The notes beneath the pieces were generated by a model. The model saw only the letters and a program-made list of their open reading frames with translations, ran no database searches and was not told the origin of the DNA. From Pseudomonas berkeleyensis (GTDB lineage Bacteria > Pseudomonadota > Gammaproteobacteria > Pseudomonadales > Pseudomonadaceae): DNA of 64,000 nucleotides. The number at the start of each line of letters is the position of its first letter. The stretch's first letter is position 1. Shown one piece after another: positions 49,783-58,258 of this stretch. The stretch is from contig NZ_CP059139.1 of NCBI RefSeq assembly GCF_014109765.1, forward strand, positions 744,001-808,000, in the 5' to 3' direction. The translations under genes and the position numbers were made by a program.

Positions 49783-52278
49783 ATGGCCGATTGGCAATCC
49801 CTCGATCCCGAGGCCGCCCGCGAGGCGGAAAAATACGAAAATCCCATCCCCAGCCGTGAGCTGATTCTTTCGCACCTGGCCGAGCGCGGTGCGCCAGCCA
49901 GTCGTGAACAACTGGTCGAAGAGTTCGGCCTGCATACCGAAGATCAGCTGGAGGCCTTGCGCCGCCGTCTGCGCGCCATGGAGCGCGACGGCCAGCTCAT
50001 CTATACCCGCCGTGGGACATATGCGCCGGTGGACAAGCTCGATCTGATCTGCGGTCGCATCAGCGGTCACCGCGATGGCTTTGGCTTCCTCGTGCCCGAT
50101 GACGGCAGTGACGACCTGTTCCTCAGCCCAGCGCAGATGCGCCTGGTGTTCGACCGTGATCGCGCATTGGTGCGGGTTGCCGGTTTCGATCGCCGTGGTC
50201 GCCGCGAAGGCGGCATCGTCGAGGTAATCGAGCGCGCCCATGAGAGCATCGTTGGCCGTTACTACGAAGAGAACGGCATCGGTTTCGTGGTCGCCGACAA
50301 CCCGAAGATCCAGCAGGAAGTGCTGGTCACCCCGGGCCGTACCAAGAACGCCCGCGTTGGCCAGTTCGTCGAGATCAAGATTACCCACTGGCCCACTTCG
50401 CGCTTCCAGCCGCAGGGTGACATCGTCGAGGTGATCGGCAACTACATGGCGCCGGGCATGGAAATCGACGTTGCCCTGCGCAGCTACGATATTCCGCATG
50501 TCTGGCCCGAGGCGGTGATCAAGGAAGCTCGCAAGCTCAAGCCCGAGGTGGAAGAGAAGGACAAGGAGAAGCGCATCGATCTGCGCCATCTGCCGTTCGT
50601 CACCATCGACGGTGAAGACGCGCGCGACTTCGATGACGCCGTTTACTGCGAGAAGAACAGCAGTCGCTGGAAGCTGTTCTCCGGCGGCTGGAAGCTCTAC
50701 GTGGCGATCGCTGATGTGTCGCACTACGTCAAGGTCGGCTCGGCGCTGGACGCCGAAGCCACCGAGCGCGGCAACTCGGTGTACTTCCCCGAGCGGGTGG
50801 TGCCGATGTTGCCGGAGGAGCTGTCCAACGGCCTGTGCTCGCTCAATCCGCATGTCGATCGCTTGGCGATGGTCTGCGAAATGAGCATGTCCAAGAGCGG
50901 GCAACTGGTCGACTACCAGTTCTATGAAGCGGTGATCCATTCCCATGCACGCCTGACCTACAACAAGGTCAGCTACATGCTGGAAGATCCGAAGGGTGCC
51001 GAAGGCAAGGCCCTGCGCAGCGAGTACAAGGAAATCCTGCCGCACCTCAAGCAGCTCTATGCGCTGTATCAGGTGCTGCTGGCCGCTCGTCACGAGCGTG
51101 GCGCCATCGATTTCGAAACTCAGGAGACGCGTATAGTCTTCGGCTCGGATCGCAAGATCGACGAAATTCGTCCGACCCAGCGCAACGACGCGCACAAACT
51201 GATCGAGGAATGCATGCTGGCTGCCAACGTGGCCACCGCGCAGTTCATGCAGAAGCATGAAATCCCCTCGCTCTATCGTGTGCACGACGGCCCGCCGCAG
51301 GAGCGTCTGGAGAAGCTCAAGGCCTTCCTCGGCGAGCTCGGTCTGTCGTTGCAGCGTGGCAAGTCCAAGGACGGCCCGTCGCCCAAGGACTACCAGAAAC
51401 TGTTGGAGAGCATCCGTGAGCGTCCGGATTACCACCTGATCCAGACCGTGATGCTGCGCTCGCTCAGTCAGGCGGTTTACAGCTCCGATAACAACGGCCA
51501 CTTCGGCCTGAACTACGAGGCGTACACCCACTTCACCTCGCCGATTCGTCGTTATCCGGATCTGCTGGTGCACCGTGCGATTCGCAGCGTGATCCGCTCC
51601 AAGGCCGATACACCGCACGTGCGCCGTGCCGGTGCGACGATCATGCCGCGTGCACGTATTTATCCTTATGACGAAGCCGCGCTGGAAAAACTCGGCGAGC
51701 AGTGCTCGATGACCGAGCGACGTGCCGACGAGGCCACGCGCGACGTGGTCAACTGGCTCAAGTGCGAGTTCATGCAAGATCGTGTCGGCGAGACCTTCGC
51801 CGGGGTGATCACCGCCGTGACCGGCTTCGGTATCTTCGTCGAGCTGCGCGATATCTATGTCGAAGGCCTGGTGCATGTCACCGCGCTGCCGGCGGATTAC
51901 TACCACTTCGACCCCGTGCATCATCGTCTGTCCGGCGAGCGCAGTGGGCGCAGCTTCCGTCTGGGCGATAGCGTCGAGGTCAAGGTCATGCGCGTCGATC
52001 TCGACGAGCGCAAGATCGAATTCGAGCTGTCCCAGGCCGCTGAGCGTGAGGCCGTTGGTCGTAGCGGGCGCGCTGGCAAGGCGCCGAGCATGGGCAATAC
52101 CGACGTGCAGAAGAGCCGAGACGTGAAGAAGGCGCTCCTGGCCGGCGCCAAGGCTGGCAAGGGTGCGAGTGGCAAGTCGGCGAGCAAACCTGCCGGTGGT
52201 TCGCGCAAAGGCTCCGGGCGTGGCGACAGTGCCCCGCCACCTGCAGGCAAACCGCGCAAGCGTAAGGCCAAGTCATGA
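49783..52278 (+). CDS. rnr: Ribonuclease R
   Basis: 3'-5' exoribonuclease that degrades structured RNA. It has 831 residues: an N-terminal helix-turn-helix (about 20-85), cold-shock domains (about 90-240), an RNB catalytic domain (about 265-600, with DGEDARDFDDAVY holding the metal-binding Asp residues and FTSPIRRYPDLLVHR), an S1 domain (about 650-735) and a Lys/Gly/Ser-rich basic tail (about 755-831). The stop overlaps the rlmB start by 4 bp. Confidence 0.97.
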   Translation: MADWQSLDPEAAREAEKYENPIPSRELILSHLAERGAPASREQLVEEFGLHTEDQLEALRRRLRAMERDGQLIYTRRGTYAPVDKLDLICGRISGHRDGFGFLVPDDGSDDLFLSPAQMRLVFDRDRALVRVAGFDRRGRREGGIVEVIERAHESIVGRYYEENGIGFVVADNPKIQQEVLVTPGRTKNARVGQFVEIKITHWPTSRFQPQGDIVEVIGNYMAPGMEIDVALRSYDIPHVWPEAVIKEARKLKPEVEEKDKEKRIDLRHLPFVTIDGEDARDFDDAVYCEKNSSRWKLFSGGWKLYVAIADVSHYVKVGSALDAEATERGNSVYFPERVVPMLPEELSNGLCSLNPHVDRLAMVCEMSMSKSGQLVDYQFYEAVIHSHARLTYNKVSYMLEDPKGAEGKALRSEYKEILPHLKQLYALYQVLLAARHERGAIDFETQETRIVFGSDRKIDEIRPTQRNDAHKLIEECMLAANVATAQFMQKHEIPSLYRVHDGPPQERLEKLKAFLGELGLSLQRGKSKDGPSPKDYQKLLESIRERPDYHLIQTVMLRSLSQAVYSSDNNGHFGLNYEAYTHFTSPIRRYPDLLVHRAIRSVIRSKADTPHVRRAGATIMPRARIYPYDEAALEKLGEQCSMTERRADEATRDVVNWLKCEFMQDRVGETFAGVITAVTGFGIFVELRDIYVEGLVHVTALPADYYHFDPVHHRLSGERSGRSFRLGDSVEVKVMRVDLDERKIEFELSQAAEREAVGRSGRAGKAPSMGNTDVQKSRDVKKALLAGAKAGKGASGKSASKPAGGSRKGSGRGDSAPPPAGKPRKRKAKS

Positions 52279-53027
52279 GTGATCTGGAAAAGATCTACGG
52301 CGTACATGCCGTAGAAGCCTTGCTGCGTCATCACCCCAAGCGGGTGAAGCAGGTCTGGCTGGCTGATGGCCGTAGCGATCCCCGGGTGCAACCCTTGCTG
52401 GAGCTGGCTGCGCAGTCTCGCGTGAAAGTGGGGCAGTGCGAGCGCCGTGAGATGGATGCCTGGGTCGAGGGCGTGCACCAGGGTGTGGTTGCCGATGTCA
52501 GCCCCAGCCAGGTCTGGGGCGAAGCGATGCTCGAGGAGTTGCTCGATCGCTGCGAAGGCCCGCCTTTGCTGCTGGTACTCGATGGCGTGACCGATCCGCA
52601 CAACCTGGGGGCCTGCCTGCGTACGGCGGATGCCGCCGGTGCGCTGGCGGTAATCGTACCCAAGGACAAATCGGCAACCCTCAACGCCACGGTACGCAAG
52701 GTGGCCTGCGGCGCTGCCGAGGTGATTCCGCTGGTGGCGGTGACCAACCTGGCGCGCAGTCTGGAGAAGTTGCAGCAGCGCGGCTTGTGGGTGGTCGGTA
52801 CGGCCGGCGAGGCCGAGCAGGAGGTCTATCAGCAGGACATGACCGGGCCAACGGTGCTGATCATGGGCGCCGAGGGCAAAGGCATGCGTCGCCTGACTCG
52901 CGAGCACTGCGACTATCTGGTCAAGCTGCCAATGGCTGGCAGTGTCAGCAGCCTCAACGTCTCGGTCGCCACCGGCGTCTGTCTGTTCGAGGCAGTGCGT
53001 CAGCGTCAGGCCAAGCGCAAGGCATAG
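52275..53027 (+). CDS. rlmB: 23S rRNA (guanosine-2'-O-)-methyltransferase RlmB
   Basis: SPOUT-fold enzyme methylating G2251 of 23S rRNA. It has 250 residues: an N-terminal L30e-like substrate-binding domain (1-80) and a C-terminal SpoU knot with VLDGVTDPHNLGACLRTA, GAEGKGMRRL and SLNVSVATGVCLFEAVRQR. It is coupled to rnr (ATGA overlap). Confidence 0.97.
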   Translation: MSDLEKIYGVHAVEALLRHHPKRVKQVWLADGRSDPRVQPLLELAAQSRVKVGQCERREMDAWVEGVHQGVVADVSPSQVWGEAMLEELLDRCEGPPLLLVLDGVTDPHNLGACLRTADAAGALAVIVPKDKSATLNATVRKVACGAAEVIPLVAVTNLARSLEKLQQRGLWVVGTAGEAEQEVYQQDMTGPTVLIMGAEGKGMRRLTREHCDYLVKLPMAGSVSSLNVSVATGVCLFEAVRQRQAKRKA

Positions 53028-53038
53028 GGCAAAGCGCT

Positions 53039-53187
53039 ACGGTAGGGCGTACTCGGCTTTGGCATCCTGCGTCGCTCTACCTACTGCATCCATGCAGTGT
53101 GGTAGGGCGTACTCGCGAAGCAGTACGCCTTGCGGGCTGCAGGCTATGATTGGCGGACTGTTCGCTTCGCTCCTGAGTTCGCCCTAC
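53039..53187. repeat. Two REP-like palindromic elements upstream of rpsF
   Basis: First unit about 53042-53081 (GTAGGGCG...CGCTCTAC); second unit 53102-53187 with arms GTAGGGCG and CGCCCTAC and an inner hairpin GGCGTACT/AGTACGCC (53106-53129). The same family as 17937-17989. They lie between the rlmB stop and the rpsF promoter. Confidence 0.65.
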
Positions 53188-53229
53188 GTTTTAGCCTCCA
53201 GCTGTTGTTCAAATAATCGCCAATCCGCC

Positions 53230-53258
53230 TTGCGTGCGGCGAGGGGCTTCTCTAGAAT
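53230..53258 (+). promoter_or_regulatory. Putative rpsF operon promoter
   Basis: TTGCGT (-35), 17-bp spacer, TAGAAT (-10), followed by a GC-rich start region and a leader of about 110 nt before rpsF. Confidence 0.6.
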
Positions 53259-53333
53259 GGCGCCCCTTGCCGTGACGGCAGGCCTTTTCGCGCCCACCGT
53301 CCAGCAAGCTCATCACGAGAAAACCCACTCCTT

Positions 53334-53373
53334 GCCTGACCACCTTTGTTGGCAGGCTACAACCCGTAAGGAG
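53334..53373 (+). promoter_or_regulatory. Candidate S6:S18-binding autoregulatory leader motif
   Basis: Hairpin GCCTG-A-CCA...TGG-CAGGC (53334-53357, one bulged A), followed by a CCG trinucleotide (53364-53366) and the Shine-Dalgarno AAGGAG just before the rpsF start. A stem plus CCG close to the start codon is the described layout of the S6:S18 leader motif. The call rests on that resemblance only. Confidence 0.45.
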
Positions 53374-53378
53374 CATTT

Positions 53379-53801
53379 ATGCGTCATTACGAAATCATCT
53401 TTCTGGTTCACCCGGATCAGAGCGAGCAAGTCGGCGGCATGGTCGAGCGTTACACCAAGCTGATCGAAGAAGACGGTGGCAAAATCCACCGCCTGGAAGA
53501 CTGGGGCCGTCGTCAGCTGGCTTACGCCATCAACAACGTCCACAAAGCCCACTACGTGATGCTCAACGTAGAGTGCACCGGCAAGGCCCTGGCCGAGCTG
53601 GAAGACAACTTCCGCTACAACGACGCCGTGATCCGTAACCTGGTCATCCGTCGCGACGAGGCCGTCACTGGCCAGTCCGAGATGCTGAAGGCCGAAGAAA
53701 ACCGCAGTGAGCGCCGCGAGCGTCGTGAACGTCCTGAAAACGCCGAGTCCAACGACGGCGATGACAGCGACAGCAACGACAGCGACAACGCTGACGAGTA
53801 A
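53379..53801 (+). CDS. rpsF: 30S ribosomal protein S6
   Basis: Small-subunit protein that pairs with S18. The 140 residues include a standard S6 fold ([18 protein letters not shown]...[12 protein letters not shown]) and then an extended, highly acidic tail (Asp/Ser/Asn-rich, last 25 residues) ending in Glu. That tail is the expected substrate of RimK-type glutamate ligases. It is first in the operon with rpsR 28 bp downstream. Confidence 0.98.
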   Translation: MRHYEIIFLVHPDQSEQVGGMVERYTKLIEEDGGKIHRLEDWGRRQLAYAINNVHKAHYVMLNVECTGKALAELEDNFRYNDAVIRNLVIRRDEAVTGQSEMLKAEENRSERRERRERPENAESNDGDDSDSNDSDNADE

Positions 53802-53829
53802 TCCACGGATCTATTGAGGAGCCAATCAC

Positions 53830-54060
53830 ATGGCACGTTTCTTCCGTCGTCGTAAATTCTGCCGCTTCACCGCTGAAGACGTGAAAGAGATCGATTTCAA
53901 AGATCTCAACACTCTGAAAGCCTACATCTCGGAAACCGGCAAAATCGTTCCTAGCCGTATCACCGGTACCAAGGCTCGTTATCAGCGTCAGCTGGCCACC
54001 GCTATCAAGCGCGCCCGCTTCCTGGCCCTGCTGCCCTACACCGACAGCCACGGCCGCTGA
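53830..54060 (+). CDS. rpsR: 30S ribosomal protein S18
   Basis: 76 residues, the usual length, basic, with [13 protein letters not shown] at the N-terminus and the [18 protein letters not shown] block. It binds S6 on the 30S platform. No priB lies between rpsF and rpsR, unlike enterobacteria. Confidence 0.98.
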   Translation: MARFFRRRKFCRFTAEDVKEIDFKDLNTLKAYISETGKIVPSRITGTKARYQRQLATAIKRARFLALLPYTDSHGR

Positions 54061-54096
54061 GACCGGACGGTCGACAAGAGTTAAGGAATAGATCGC

Positions 54097-54984
54097 ATGC
54101 GCGCCCTTGCTGAATACATCATGCGCGGCCGTATGCAGGCCACCCTCGTGGTGGTCGGGTCGGCAGCGATGCCGCTGTTGTTCTGGTTGAGTGCCGCCGC
54201 CGGGAGCCTGGTGCTGCTGCGGCGCGGAGCCAACGATGCCATCGGCATCCTGGCGTGGGCCATGCTACCGGCGCTTGTCTGGTGGTATTTCGGCGAACCC
54301 CGCACCTTGCTGGTGCTTGGTGGTGCGCTGGGGCTGGCGTTGTTTTTGCGCGCTGGCTGGTCGTGGAACCGCATACTGCTGTGCAGTGTGGTGCTGGGCC
54401 TGGTGTATGGGCTGATTCTTGGGGCGGTTTTCCGCGAACCCATCGAGGCCATGGCCGGTGAGCTGAAGAAGCTCCTGCCGACCATGCTCGACGGGGTTCA
54501 CCAACAGATGTCGGTGGACGAACGCGCGCGCCTCGAGGGCCTGATTACACCGGTGCTGATCGGACTGATGGCGTCCTTGCTGCAGGTCGTCAGCCTGCTG
54601 AGCCTGATCCTTGGGCGTTACTGGCAGGCAGCGTTGTACAACCCGGGTGGTTTCGGGCGTGAGTTTCGTGCCCTGAGACTGTCTCTGCCGCAGGCGCTGT
54701 TACTGCTGGCGGGCATGCTGATCGGCCCTAATCTGGGGCCGGAAATGGGCATGCTGACGCCGCTGTGCAGTGTGCCGTTGCTGGTCGCTGGGGTCGCCCT
54801 GGTGCACGGCCTGGTGGAAAAGGGTGGGCTCGGCCGCTTCTGGCTGGTCGGGCTGTACGTGACGCTGCTGGTGGTAATGCACCTGATCTATCCGCTGCTG
54901 GTTGTCCTGGCCCTTGTCGACAGTCTGTTTGATTTTCGTGGTCGCCTCGCTCGCAAGAGTGGCCCCACGAACGGTGAAGGTTAA
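54097..54984 (+). CDS. YybS/DUF2232-like integral membrane protein
   Basis: 295 residues with about eight hydrophobic helices and a short charged tail; no catalytic motif is visible. It sits inside the ribosomal protein operon between rpsR and rplI (21-bp gap to rplI), a position conserved in Pseudomonas (PA4933) and reminiscent of B. subtilis yybS near rplI. The function is unknown. Confidence 0.8.
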   Translation: MRALAEYIMRGRMQATLVVVGSAAMPLLFWLSAAAGSLVLLRRGANDAIGILAWAMLPALVWWYFGEPRTLLVLGGALGLALFLRAGWSWNRILLCSVVLGLVYGLILGAVFREPIEAMAGELKKLLPTMLDGVHQQMSVDERARLEGLITPVLIGLMASLLQVVSLLSLILGRYWQAALYNPGGFGREFRALRLSLPQALLLLAGMLIGPNLGPEMGMLTPLCSVPLLVAGVALVHGLVEKGGLGRFWLVGLYVTLLVVMHLIYPLLVVLALVDSLFDFRGRLARKSGPTNGEG

Positions 54985-55005
54985 AAGTTAAGAGGTAAGA
55001 CCCAA

Positions 55006-55452
55006 ATGGAAGTCATCCTGCTGGAAAAAATCGCCAATCTGGGCAACCTGGGCGACAAAGTGAACGTTAAGGCTGGTTACGGCCGTAACTTCCTGCTGCC
55101 GCAAGGCAAAGCTACCGCTGCCACCGAAGCCAACGTCGCTGCTTTCGAAGCACGTCGCGCCGAGCTGGAAAAAGCCGCTGCCGAGAAGAAAGCTTCCGCT
55201 GAATCTCGTGCTGCTCAGCTGGCTGAGCTGGAAGTCACCATCACCGCCACCGCTGGCGATGAAGGCAAGCTGTTCGGTTCCATCGGCACCCACGACATCG
55301 CTGACGCCCTGACCGCCTCCGGCGTTGAAGTGGCCAAGGCTGAAGTGCGTCTGCCGAACGGCACCATTCGCCAGGTTGGCGAGTACGACGTAGCTGTGCA
55401 CCTGCACACCGACGTCGAAGCCACCGTCAAGGTGATCGTGGTTGCCGCTTAA
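55006..55452 (+). CDS. rplI: 50S ribosomal protein L9
   Basis: 148 residues: an N-terminal RNA-binding domain ([32 protein letters not shown]), a long Ala/Glu-rich connecting helix (about 42-75) and a C-terminal domain. It is last in the operon and followed by a terminator. Confidence 0.98.
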   Translation: MEVILLEKIANLGNLGDKVNVKAGYGRNFLLPQGKATAATEANVAAFEARRAELEKAAAEKKASAESRAAQLAELEVTITATAGDEGKLFGSIGTHDIADALTASGVEVAKAEVRLPNGTIRQVGEYDVAVHLHTDVEATVKVIVVAA

Positions 55453-55503
55453 TTAAGCAGCCGCCAAGCGGGCTTGCACTCCGGTGCAGGTCTGCTGACA
55501 ATC

Positions 55504-55543
55504 GGGCACGGTATCGCTCTTGCGATCCGTGCCCTTTGTTTTT
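55504..55543 (+). terminator. Intrinsic terminator after rplI
   Basis: GGGCACGG...CCGTGCCC long hairpin with an inner ATCGC/GCGAT pairing and TTTGTTTTT tail, about 50 bp past rplI and before dnaB. Confidence 0.8.
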
Positions 55544-55570
55544 CTATCGCAGCATTTTTTTCCCGAGCCT

Positions 55571-56965
55571 ATGAACGACATCACCATTCCCGAGCAATAC
55601 GACCTGCAGACTGCTGCCCTGAAAGTGCCTCCGCACTCCATCGAGGCGGAACAGGCGGTGTTGGGTGGCCTGATGCTCGACAACAACGCCTGGGAGCGCG
55701 TGCTCGATGGGGTATCCGACGTCGACTTCTATCGTCACGACCATCGGCTGATCTTTCGCGCCATTTTCAAGCTGGCCGAGCGTAATGAACCGTTCGACGT
55801 GGTGACCCTGTCCGAGCAGTTGGACAAGGAAGGACAGTTGTCGCAGGTCGGCGGCCTGGCTTATCTCGCCGAGCTGGCCAAGAACACACCGTCGGTAGCC
55901 AACATCAAGGCCTATGCGCAGATCATTCGCGAGCGCGCCACCTTGCGAAAGCTGATCGGTATCAGCAATGAGATCGCCGACAGTGCCTACGCCCCGGAAG
56001 GCCGTACCGGCGAGGAGATTCTCGACGAAGCCGAACGCTTGATCTTCCAGATCGCTGAAGATCGACCGAAAACCGGTGGCCCGGTGGGCATCAATGACAT
56101 TCTGGTCAAGGCCATCGACCGTATCGACACACTGTTCAACAACGGCGATGCGATTACCGGTTTGTCTACCGGCTTCGACGACCTGGACAACCTGACCAGC
56201 GGCCTGCAACCGGCCGATATGATCATCGTCGCTGGCCGTCCGTCGATGGGTAAGACCACCTTCGCCATGAACCTGGTGGAAAACGCGCTGATGCGCAGCG
56301 ACAAGGCGATCCTGGTGTACTCCCTGGAGATGCCTTCGGAGTCCATCGTCATCCGTATGCTCGCCTCGCTGGGGCGTATCGACCAGACCAAGGTGCGTGC
56401 CGGCCAACTGGATGACGACGATTGGCCGCGGCTGACCAGCGCGGTCAACCTGCTCAACGACCGCAAGCTGTTCATCGACGATACCGCCGGTATTTCCCCG
56501 AGCGAGATGCGTGCGCGTACCCGCCGGCTGGCCCGTGAGCATGGCGAGATCGGCCTGATCATGGTCGACTACCTGCAGCTGATGCAGATTCCGGGTTCCA
56601 GTGGCGACAGCCGGGTCAACGAAATCTCCGAGATTTCGCGCTCGCTCAAAGGTCTGGCCAAGGAATTCAACTGTCCGGTCATCGCCCTGTCGCAGCTCAA
56701 CCGGGGTCTGGAGCAGCGTCCCAACAAGCGCCCGATCAACTCCGACTTGCGTGAATCCGGTGCGATCGAGCAGGACGCCGACATCATCCTGTTCGTGTAC
56801 CGCGACGAGGTGTACCACCCTGAGACCGAGTACAAGGGGGTGGCGGAAATCATCATCGGCAAGCAGCGTAACGGTCCGTTGGGTACGGCGCGTCTGGCTT
56901 TCCTCGGCAAGTACTCACGCTTCGAGAACCTGGCGCCGGGCAGTTATCAGTTCGACGACGAATAG
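55571..56965 (+). CDS. dnaB: Replicative DNA helicase DnaB
   Basis: Hexameric helicase of the replication fork. It has 464 residues: an N-terminal primase-interacting domain (about 15-120), a linker and a RecA-fold C-terminal domain (Walker A GRPSMGKTTFAMN, Walker B LIMVDYLQLM, QLNRGLEQRPNKRP). No intein is present. The start is ATG 55571 (MNDITIPEQ); the frame to 55520 runs through the terminator. Confidence 0.98.
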   Translation: MNDITIPEQYDLQTAALKVPPHSIEAEQAVLGGLMLDNNAWERVLDGVSDVDFYRHDHRLIFRAIFKLAERNEPFDVVTLSEQLDKEGQLSQVGGLAYLAELAKNTPSVANIKAYAQIIRERATLRKLIGISNEIADSAYAPEGRTGEEILDEAERLIFQIAEDRPKTGGPVGINDILVKAIDRIDTLFNNGDAITGLSTGFDDLDNLTSGLQPADMIIVAGRPSMGKTTFAMNLVENALMRSDKAILVYSLEMPSESIVIRMLASLGRIDQTKVRAGQLDDDDWPRLTSAVNLLNDRKLFIDDTAGISPSEMRARTRRLAREHGEIGLIMVDYLQLMQIPGSSGDSRVNEISEISRSLKGLAKEFNCPVIALSQLNRGLEQRPNKRPINSDLRESGAIEQDADIILFVYRDEVYHPETEYKGVAEIIIGKQRNGPLGTARLAFLGKYSRFENLAPGSYQFDDE

Positions 56966-57085
56966 ATCCAGACCTCCTGTAGCCACTCTCACGAGCACAT
57001 GGCCCCTTCGCTGGCTGTGTGCTCCGTGCGTCCTGCCCTCCCTGCGATGGTTTTCGCAGCCATGAGGGCGTGGCACAGATCAATG

Positions 57086-57124
57086 AAAACGGGCGTCCAG
57101 CGGTTAAGATGGGCGCCCGTTTTT
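57086..57124 (+). terminator. Intrinsic terminator between dnaB and alr
   Basis: ACGGGCG...CGCCCGT with T run (57120-57124), 17 bp upstream of the alr start. Its loop is long (18 nt). Confidence 0.6.
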
Positions 57125-57141
57125 CGTTCAGGCCTTCAGTC

Positions 57142-58218
57142 ATGCGTCCGCTTGCCGCCATCGTCGACCTTTCCGCCATCGCCCACAATTACGCTGTCGC
57201 CAAGCGCTGCGCGCCAGGACGCCAGGCGTTCGCCGTGGTCAAGGCCAACGCCTATGGGCATGGTGTGCGTGAGGTGGTCACGGCGCTGCATGAGGTGGCT
57301 GACGGTTTCGCCGTAGCCAGCCTGGAGGAGGCGGCAGAGGTGCGTGCGATGCATGGCGAAGCGCGCATCCTGCTGCTCGAAGGCTGCTTCGAGGCCGGTG
57401 AATATGCCATCGCCGCCCAGCTCGGTCTGGACGTGGTGGTGCAGAGTGCAGTGCAGGCAGCGGCGCTGCTTGTCAGCGAGCTGTCGCGACCGCTCAACGT
57501 CTGGCTCAAGCTGGACTCAGGGATGCATCGCCTGGGTTTCGATGCTGCCGATTTGCGTCAGTGGCATGCGCACCTGCAAGGCGCTGCGCAGGTGGCCGAG
57601 CTCAATCTGATCAGCCACTTCGCCTGTGCCGACGAGCGCAGCCACCCATTGACCGAGCAGCAGGTCGAGCGCTTTCTCGATGTGCTGGATCTCGATTTCG
57701 ATCACCGCTCACTGGCCAATTCGGCAGCCGTGCTCACTATCCCTGCTGCGCATATGGATTGGTTGCGTCCCGGCATCATGCTTTACGGCGCCACGCCTTT
57801 TGCCGACCTTGGCGTCTCTGCGCTCGGTCTGAAACCAGCGATGACCCTGGCAGCAAGGGTGATCGCCGTGCGCGAAGTCGCGGTAGGCGACAGCGTCGGT
57901 TATGGCGCGACCTGGGTGGCCGAGCGCCCATCGCGAATTGCCACGGTCAGTTGTGGCTACGCCGACGGCTACCCGCGCCACGCCCCGAGCGGTACGCCGG
58001 TGCTGGTGTCGGGCCAGCGTGCAGCGCTGGTTGGCCGGGTATCGATGGACATGCTGGCAATCGATATCACCGACTTGCCGGAGGCCGATATCGATTCGTC
58101 GGTGGAACTATGGGGGGCGAGCCTACCGGTGGATGAGGTGGCGGCCGCTTGCGGCACCATCGGCTACGAGCTGCTGACCAAGGTCACCGCCCGTGTGCCT
58201 CGTCGTTATATCGGCTAG
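57142..58218 (+). CDS. alr: Alanine racemase
   Basis: PLP enzyme interconverting L- and D-alanine for peptidoglycan. It has 358 residues: PLP-binding Lys34 in VVKANAYGHG, catalytic Tyr in DSVGYGATW, and VGRVSMDMLAID. ATG 57142 (MRPLAAIVDL) gives the family length. It follows dnaB in the same orientation, as in P. aeruginosa PA4931-PA4930. Confidence 0.97.
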   Translation: MRPLAAIVDLSAIAHNYAVAKRCAPGRQAFAVVKANAYGHGVREVVTALHEVADGFAVASLEEAAEVRAMHGEARILLLEGCFEAGEYAIAAQLGLDVVVQSAVQAAALLVSELSRPLNVWLKLDSGMHRLGFDAADLRQWHAHLQGAAQVAELNLISHFACADERSHPLTEQQVERFLDVLDLDFDHRSLANSAAVLTIPAAHMDWLRPGIMLYGATPFADLGVSALGLKPAMTLAARVIAVREVAVGDSVGYGATWVAERPSRIATVSCGYADGYPRHAPSGTPVLVSGQRAALVGRVSMDMLAIDITDLPEADIDSSVELWGASLPVDEVAAACGTIGYELLTKVTARVPRRYIG

Positions 58219-58230
58219 TGGGCGCTCTGA

Positions 58231-58250
58231 TAGGGCGGGTGCGACCCGCC
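58231..58250. repeat. Short REP-like hairpin between alr and the diguanylate cyclase
   Basis: TAGGGCGGGTGCGACCCGCC: GGCGGGT and ACCCGCC arms in the 40-bp gap between convergent genes. It belongs to the GTAGGGCGGG family. Confidence 0.55.
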
Positions 58251-58258
58251 CAGCGGAA

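Noticed and set aside
49753..51924. 723-codon minus-strand frame opposite rnr
   Set aside because: No domain or ribosome site; the plus frame has all RNase R motifs.
53028..53190. CRISPR-like repeat upstream of rpsF
   Set aside because: Only two imperfect palindromic units with no regular spacers.
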